From Apis mellifera (Eukaryota; Arthropoda; Insecta; Hymenoptera; Apidae), in the NCBI RefSeq assembly GCF_003254395.2, contig NC_037639.1, positions 10,955,037-11,019,036 of the forward strand: a stretch of 64,000 bases of DNA. Reading direction: 5' to 3'. The notes beneath the pieces are model-generated. The model searched no databases. It worked only from the letters and a program-made list of their open reading frames with translations, and had not been told where the DNA came from. Numbering within the stretch: the first letter of the stretch is position 1; each line of letters opens with the position of its first letter. A program made the position numbers and the translations under genes. Below, piece after piece: positions 57,813 through 64,000 of the stretch.

Positions 57813-57846
57813 TATATATAAGGTGCCCGGTTGTGACACGCGATCA
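57813..57846 (+). promoter_or_regulatory. Candidate TATA-box promoter
   Basis: TATATATAAG at 57813-57822 is followed 33 bp later by TCACG with A at 57846, a plausible start site although only a partial match to the insect initiator. There is no clear downstream promoter element. Possible donors follow: AAG|GTGAGG near 58129 and AA|GTGAGT at 58431. A plus-strand frame opens at ATG 58322 with G at -3 and stays open to the second donor (about 36 residues). No protein family is recognisable, and TATA strings are common in AT-rich DNA, so this is tentative. Confidence 0.25.
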
Positions 57847-60000
57847 CGAAGCCGGGATATCGAGAAGTTTGCCTCTGATTTATTCAAACGTCGTTTTACC
57901 CGTTTCAGCTCGAAGAAGCCTCGATAAGGGAGTTAGGATAATTGGACTGTGCCGATCGATCTAACGAGATTCTCGACGCCTCTGCCCTCGGTCAACATTC
58001 GACGACGAGAAAAGATATCAAGGAAATGGAGAAGGAGAAGGAGAAGTTTAAAGTCGAATTACCGATTTTGACTCCTCGACTCACGTAACTCGATTTCTTT
58101 CCCAGATCTGAACCGGGATTTTGCGAAGGTGAGGAGAATTCAGGAACGATTTCGACGACGAATTAAACGGCTTGAAATTCGATGGATCGGCAAATTTGAA
58201 ATCGGCGACGAGTTCGATAATTTGGAAAATTTTTCCACCGCTGCGTTTTCGTTGTAACATTTTTTAAAATATCACTTCGCTTATTCCAATCAAACCTACT
58301 CATCCCCGAGAAAGAAAGGAAATGAAAACGGGGCATGCTCTTCCATTGGAGAAATCATCGACCCTCGAGCAATCCTCCCGTTCCTTTCTGAGGAAAGAGG
58401 CGCAGCTCACCCTCTCTGTTTCGCAAGAAGTGAGTATACGCGCACCGAAAGATGTATCTCGCTTAAACGTGACGTATTATTTCAACGGTCCTTCCATTCC
58501 TATTACTGTAGCGATGCGGGATAACCCTCTTCCTCCCTCCCTCTCTCTCCGTCTGTCTTTCTTCTTTAGTTACCGCGAGGAGAGGAAAGGCAAGGGCGGT
58601 ATACGGCGGTATATTACGTGGAGGGTGACACGACGATACGGTCGAGCGAGGGCGGAGAAAGTTAGGGTGGATACCTGCGGGCAATCTACCTGTATTAAAT
58701 TAACCCCGCGCAGGACGAGTACGTGTTCGCGTGTCCGGGAATGCTCGAAAGCGAGGCACGGACACTAAGAATTCATTAGTCGACCACCCTCGTTGTTAAT
58801 CCAACGCCGCATCGTCCTACGAGATCGATGGATCTTTGCCTGGCAGTTGTACAGGTGTTGATGTATATCTATATTCGTGTTTGAATTTTGGAGAAAAGTT
58901 GGGAAGAAATATCGATTGCTTTATCGTTGAACAGTAATAAAATCCGGGAATTAATTTATAAATATTTATTGTTATTACGTGTTTATTCAATCATTAAATT
59001 TATACGGAATGTACGTGATAGAAAGACACGATATTTGAGGAATGAAGGGAACGTTTGTTCAAGCATCCGAGTAAATTTACCTTGGATGAAGTTGGACGAA
59101 AGATATCTCATTCTTGACTTCTCTGAATGTATATATACGTATATGAAACGTTTTGACACGAGTGAAAATTTTCTTTCCAACAGGCTCTCCACGTGACGAT
59201 TGTTACAAATCTATCGGATCTGACCTTCTCTTTTTACTGGATAACAGATCGATAAGTAACGATTATTATTAGAAGATTAACGATGGAATTAAGAGGATTA
59301 TAAATTAATTAAATCTCACAGACCCGATTTCGACGACGCGGTAAACCACGACTCATTACATCCCAGAAGATTAATCGTTATAAATCGAGATAGCGAATGA
59401 AACGCGTTCGCGTTCTCTTTTTTTTTTTTTTCCCGCGTTTATCTATTTTATCCTTGTGAGCTTACTATAGCACGCAAGAATAGAGAGGATATCGCGAGAT
59501 GTATCGGCGGTGAAATATCGGCTCGGGGCGCGAATAAATACGGTCGAAATTAAACGACTTCGACGAGGCGCGTTTCCGTTTCATTTGCTAAAACAAATCG
59601 TACGCCGATTATCCGCGAGGCTGCGATGAAAGTGCACTTAGCTGATGAGAGGCTACGCGTGCACGCGATACTCGCATGTGCTTCTCGCGTAATCTACCGA
59701 TCTATACTTCGACGCGGGCCAAATCGAACCCGAATAAACATGCGTTTCTCCATCGCTATTTTTACGCCTCGCCTTATTCCCTCCCCCTCCCCATTTTGCG
59801 TGAAACGCCACAGCTCGAGAGATCATCGCCGTTCCGTATCCTCTTAGTTGATCGTCTCTTTCAGGTGACGGGGTGAATTACTTAAAGAGAGGAAAAGTGA
59901 GAGAAATGCTTTTGGAGAATCCAGTTTGGAGAAGCGTTCCAGACAATTTCTTAATATTATACTAAAGAAATCATCATAAATAAATATTGTCAGGTAACAT
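57847..60000. other. Possible 5' region, otherwise non-coding DNA
   Basis: 57850-58750 is moderately CpG-rich, with the donor sites described for the candidate promoter. The 148-residue frame at 58322-58768 loses any protein-like character after the GTGAGT at 58431. 58860-59330 is AT-rich. A T-rich run lies at 59419-59432. 59480-59860 is CpG-rich. Nothing else stands out. Confidence 0.45.
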
Positions 60001-61295
60001 TCGAAAGTCGTCTCTCCATGTATAAATATATATATGATAGACTGTATTGGTAATTAGATTACTGATTCAATTTCACTTTCGATCGATTCATTATTCCGTT
60101 GATTGATTTTCCACGAGGAGCCTCCTCTCCTATTAGCCCCATTAAACGAAGAAAGCAGGGAAAATGGTTGCGATGAAATCGACGTGCACGCACATCCGGG
60201 GCGGAACGCACAAGCGAAAGAAGAAGAAAGGGGAGGGGGGTGGGGGTGAGTGAAAACGGGTTCAAACCTATCGTTAACTTTTGTCTGGTCACGTGCCCAC
60301 GATGTTAACCCACCCATTACGCTCGTACGCGGTTCCACGCGGAGGAATAAAGAGAGGCGAGAATACAATGGGGAAGTGCGTGATCGTAATTTACTTTTCC
60401 GCGGATAATATGTCGGATAGAGTGTCCCACGGTATATAAAAACGATAATGGGGCCAATAATATTAGGAAACTCGGCGGGCAGAGGCGAGCGAGCTTCACG
60501 AATCGTCCGGTTTTTAATTTGCATAATGTGTCATTAAACGCGGCGTGGCCGTGCCTTTCTCTCTCTCACGTCTCGATATAAATTCGTGAAACGCGTACAA
60601 CCTGGCCAGGTTGGAAACGGCGTGGTCACGCCATACGGGATAATTGTTACGGGTATTAAAACGAATTAACGCGATAATTTTCGAATAAAATAAATGGGAT
60701 TTTAATACCGGTCTAATTTGAAACACAATTTTCATCTCTTTCTTTCCAGCGTTAAATTTTTCTTATCGTTCATTTCGACGATTGACACAGAGATTCAGAA
60801 ATCGAAAATGATTTGCGCAGTTCAATAATTCATCGAATTCGCAAAACTATTATTAATCATTTTACGTATCGATAATTTAAAATATAGACATATACAAATA
60901 CCAGTCTAAAATATTGGAAAGCGTACTTCTCGATACTCGAACACGCGTCTCGCGAAATAATCTCACGACACGAATTCGTAATTGGAGCACCGTCATCGCC
61001 GCATTCCTCTCAGGCGCATAAATAATGACGACGACGACGACGGTAGCCTGGTGATGCGGCTAGGAGCGATCTCGCGCATCGAACATATCGCGTATCGTAC
61101 ATATACATATATATCTATTCGTCGAAGAACGAAAAGAGGCACGCGTGATTAAACGCGCGGCGTTATCCGGCTAACCGTGTAAACGTCGTTTGATGGGGAA
61201 CGGGGTTAGAAAAATCGCCGCTACGCCGCACAATGGTGCACTTTATCCGCGTAATTGACTCAATGACCATTTGCCAACGTGGAAGTTCATCGCCG

Positions 61296-61342
61296 TCCCT
61301 CCTCCTCCTCCTCCTCCTCCTCCCCCTCCCCCTCCCCTCCCC
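61296..61342 (-). repeat. CCT repeat / pyrimidine tract with minus-strand G-quadruplex
   Basis: 47 consecutive pyrimidines: about eight CCT units, then C5-T-C5-T-C4-T-C4 at 61322-61342. On the minus strand this reads G4-A-G4-A-G5-A-G5, four long G runs with one-base loops, among the most stable quadruplex patterns possible. The complementary strand could form an i-motif. The overlapping frames with polyproline, polyserine or polyglycine runs come from the repeat. Confidence 0.9.
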
Positions 61343-61359
61343 ACCTTCACCTCCACCTC

Positions 61360-61445
61360 CTTCGTGTCATCGCCGTCGTATCGTTGTCGTTGTCGTTGTC
61401 GTATTCGTGTAGTCGTCGTAGCCGTCGTCGTACGTTCACGACGAC
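61360..61445 (+). repeat. Degenerate GTCGTT/GTC repeat zone
   Basis: Imperfect GTCGTT and GTC units with CCGTCG and CGTA interruptions, ending in a short ACGACGAC strand switch. Confidence 0.75.
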
Positions 61446-61639
61446 AAACCGTCGAGGTTTCTTTATCCGGCTGACCCACTCAGATTGCTGCAGCGCAAAA
61501 GACGGGCAGAGATATACGAATAGGAGAGAGCGATAGATACGAAAGGAAGAGAGACGAATCGGAGAAAGTGGAGAGAAAGAGAAGAAGAGGGGGAGGGGGG
61601 GGGGAGATTCGCGGTGCGTACGAGGAGAAGAGGCAGCAT

Positions 61640-61661
61640 ATTATTATTATTATTATTATTA
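61640..61661 (+). repeat. (ATT)7 microsatellite
   Basis: Seven uninterrupted ATT units, about 30 bp after a purine tract containing G9-10. Confidence 0.9.
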
Positions 61662-61913
61662 CTCCCTGGCAAAATGAGTCAGTCCGTGGCGGGCCAATGG
61701 GAGGCGAGGAAAAAGGCGATTCGAGTCGGGGGAAAAAATTGGAGCCGATAAGGTTTATCTGGTTAAGAGGGAGTTACGCGTGCCCCGACCATTTCGCTAG
61801 CCACCAGTTCGCGGGATTTTATATTTATACGTACACTGTTATATTAATAATAACGTAACCGTGTTGTTGTGATCAAACCGTAGCCTCGGCTAATGAAATT
61901 CGATCGCCCTCGT

Positions 61914-61931
61914 TCGATCGATCGATCGATC
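61914..61931 (+). repeat. (TCGA)n repeat
   Basis: Four and a half TCGA units. The unit is self-complementary, so the whole run is a palindrome. Confidence 0.85.
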
Positions 61932-63412
61932 CGATCACGCGTCCTCCTCTCCTCCCCAGTCGTCGTGCATCCTTCCACACAGCTGCCCGATCGATCGTCT
62001 CTCGGTTTTATCTCTCCAAGGAAAACGCGATGCAACGCGAGTTCCAATGAATTATTATTATTGTTATTATTTCTTTTTTCGACGAGATAACGACGAGATT
62101 CGCACGAGTTTCGTAATGTGGAAGAGGCGAAGGTTTCTCGGAATCGGCGCGATACCGATGAATGGTGAGAAGAGAGGATTCTCGCTCGTATTCTGTCTCG
62201 TACGAGAGGAAAGAAAGGGGTTACCGTGTTCGATTATACTTTAATCTTTCCTCCTCCCTCCATTAGTTCGGAAGCTAATCTCTGGAAATTATAGATCCGG
62301 ATAGAAGTTTACGAATACGATATGATCCTCGATCAATTCTTCTTTTTCTTTTAACGAGTATATACGAAAGCCTTCCCGATCGAATTCGAATTACGAGCAA
62401 ATACGTTTGAAGGGGAGGTGGCGTTGATGAAAGAAAGGAGCGATTCGAATAATTTCAATTCACTTACGGCCACTTTGATCGAGCTGCGAACGAGCCGGTG
62501 TCCACAGCACGGCCGATTAATTCGAATCACGAGCATTCCACGCGCTTTAATTCCCATCGTGGCCGATCAACCCTTCCCCCAACCTTTCCCCCCCCAACCG
62601 TCGCCCTTTATTTTACTTTTTCTCCCACGCTGTTCGGGGGATTGGGCGAGTTCGCGCTCGCCTCGATTCGAATCATCGTTCGAAACTTGGAGAAGAAGTT
62701 TCAACCGGAGGGGAGGAGGGTTTATCGAGCAATTGGAGCGGAGGCAAAGAGAGTCTGTCTCAGGAGGTGGGAGACTTCGGCGATTGACCGATTGGACCGT
62801 CGGTCTCGAACTCGATAAACGGAAAACCGGTGGGCGAAGTTTCGTTCCGATCGTAACCGCGTGGACAGATTTAGTCAACGGTCTCTGACCGAGTTTAATT
62901 CTATTAAAGTGGAGAGCCGCATCGCTGTCGGATTACGTTTTACTTGGAATACTCTTCTGGGCAAAGTTTTGACGCGAAATCGAAGAGGAAAGTCAATAAA
63001 GATCGAGCGATCAACGACTATTCATTCATTTATTTATTGTAATTTTGAAGAGTGACGATCGAAATTGATGATTCGCATAGAAATTTGTGTAAAATTAACA
63101 GGGAAAGGGAATTATTTTACACGACAGTTCTCAACCGTTTCCCATGAGTTAATGACTCACTAGGCGGGTATAATTGCGCATCCTATACGATACACCCGAG
63201 AAAAATCTAGGAAGCACGAGATAAAACTCGTTTCATTCCTTCCGTTGCGAGGCTGGTGGTAAATAATAAACCTAATTTCATCCTGCATTGCGATATTATC
63301 GGGGAGAAAAAAATCGCTTGATATCGCGATACGAAAAACGACGAAGAAGAAAAATAATAAATAATAAAAATATTTTTTTCGCATTTTAACTCAAATTAAA
63401 AAACTAAAATAT

Positions 63413-63457
63413 AGAAGAAGAAGAAGAAGAAGAAGAAGAAGAAGAAGAAGAAGAAGA
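63413..63457 (+). repeat. (GAA)15 microsatellite
   Basis: 45 bp of uninterrupted GAA/AGA, an all-purine tract able to form triplex DNA. Confidence 0.95.
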
Positions 63458-63923
63458 TGTTCCATTTATCTCTACATAGTCTGGGAAATGACAACCGAGG
63501 CATTGTCTCGGAGACGGAGAAGCAGCGCAAAAAGCGAAACGGGCAAACAAAACGGGAACAGTTCGAATGGGCGCAACGAACCAAAAACATTAAAATTGCG
63601 TCACGAAGTTGCAAGAAGTCGCACATGGTTGTCGGAAGGGTTATCCACGTGTAAGCCATGCGCGCGACTTATTTTTCGCGCGAAAATTTTCACCAACACA
63701 TTTGTCGCGCGCCCAACACGACCAGCCCCCATGTTTGTCCCATCCACTTCTTCCACGCGCCACGTCCCGCTTACGCGCGATGTCTATATCGCATTGTCCC
63801 GTCTATTATTACTACGTCCAACATACATTACTTAAGATTCACTGACACTACTATAATAAGATACGTGACCAAACGTTCTGACACGTATCGCCGCTTAACG
63901 AGCAATATTGAAGCCGCTCGGGC

Positions 63924-63991
63924 AAGAAGAGGAAAAAAAAAAAGAGAAGAAAAGAGAAGAAAAGAAAGGAGGGAAAAAAAAAGGAAAAAGA
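63924..63991 (+). repeat. 68-nt polypurine tract at window end
   Basis: 68 consecutive purines (mixed GAAAA and GAA blocks); purines continue after a single C at 63992 to the window edge, so the tract may be longer. Confidence 0.85.
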
Positions 63992-64000
63992 CGAAAAGAA

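Larger units (their letters stand above)
60001..63900. other. Non-coding DNA with dense microsatellites
   Basis: A G-rich run at 60230-60246 (G4-A-G6-T-G5) falls just short of a canonical quadruplex. 60730-60910 is AT-rich. 61296-61445 is a compound CCT and GTT/GTC repeat zone. 61570-61607 is purine-rich. 62500-62830 is CpG-rich with overlapping frames on both strands (156 plus, 103 minus), unrecognised. 63050-63410 is AT-rich. Confidence 0.55.

Noticed and set aside
61243..61536. Polyglycine, polyproline and polyserine proteins
   Set aside because: Produced by the CCT and GTC microsatellites in several frames at once.
1..64000. Known insect microRNA genes
   Set aside because: I looked for remembered mature sequences of common insect microRNAs and saw none; a homology search would be needed to exclude them fully.

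Overview
This window looks like non-coding DNA from a hymenopteran insect, most likely a honeybee (Apis) or close relative. That assignment is an inference. It rests on AT-rich stretches alternating with strikingly CpG-rich stretches (frequent CGATCG, CGCG and TCGA), very abundant microsatellites and polypurine/polypyrimidine tracts, no recognisable transposase or reverse transcriptase, and a eukaryotic tRNA with internal pol III promoter boxes. There are no bacterial-type operons, ribosome binding sites or CRISPR arrays.

The only gene I can call firmly is a tRNA-Gln (anticodon TTG) on the minus strand at 852-923, followed by a T9 pol III terminator. I examined the open reading frames on both strands and recognised no protein family in any of them. 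Most lie in CpG-rich, stop-poor DNA, inside tandem repeats, or in low-complexity tracts, and they overlap one another on both strands. The remaining 63 kb is best read as intergenic or long-intron sequence, possibly with regulatory islands.

Layout: 1-851 holds a symmetrical double E-box next to the tRNA. 924-7300 is mixed DNA with a four-run G-quadruplex motif at 1759 and a 270-bp foldback element at 5482-5751. 7400-7730 is a CpG-rich candidate promoter/first exon with competing hairpins. 10.7-13.6 kb carries several perfect palindromes, a Z-DNA/hairpin composite and a consensus RFX X-box at 13500. 22.6-23.6 kb is an alternating A/B tandem array. Further small tandem arrays lie at 31.6, 31.8, 33.3, 44.6, 47.9, 50.0 and 55.6 kb. 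An E-box cluster lies at 53.0 kb and a TATA-type candidate promoter at 57.8 kb. A minus-strand G-quadruplex with one-base loops lies at 61.3 kb, and a polypurine tract closes the window.

Nothing here amounts to a multi-gene system. The best leads are structural and regulatory: the foldback element, the dimeric tandem array, the X-box, the double E-box and the Z-DNA/hairpin pair. All coordinates of short motifs were counted by eye and may be off by a base or two.
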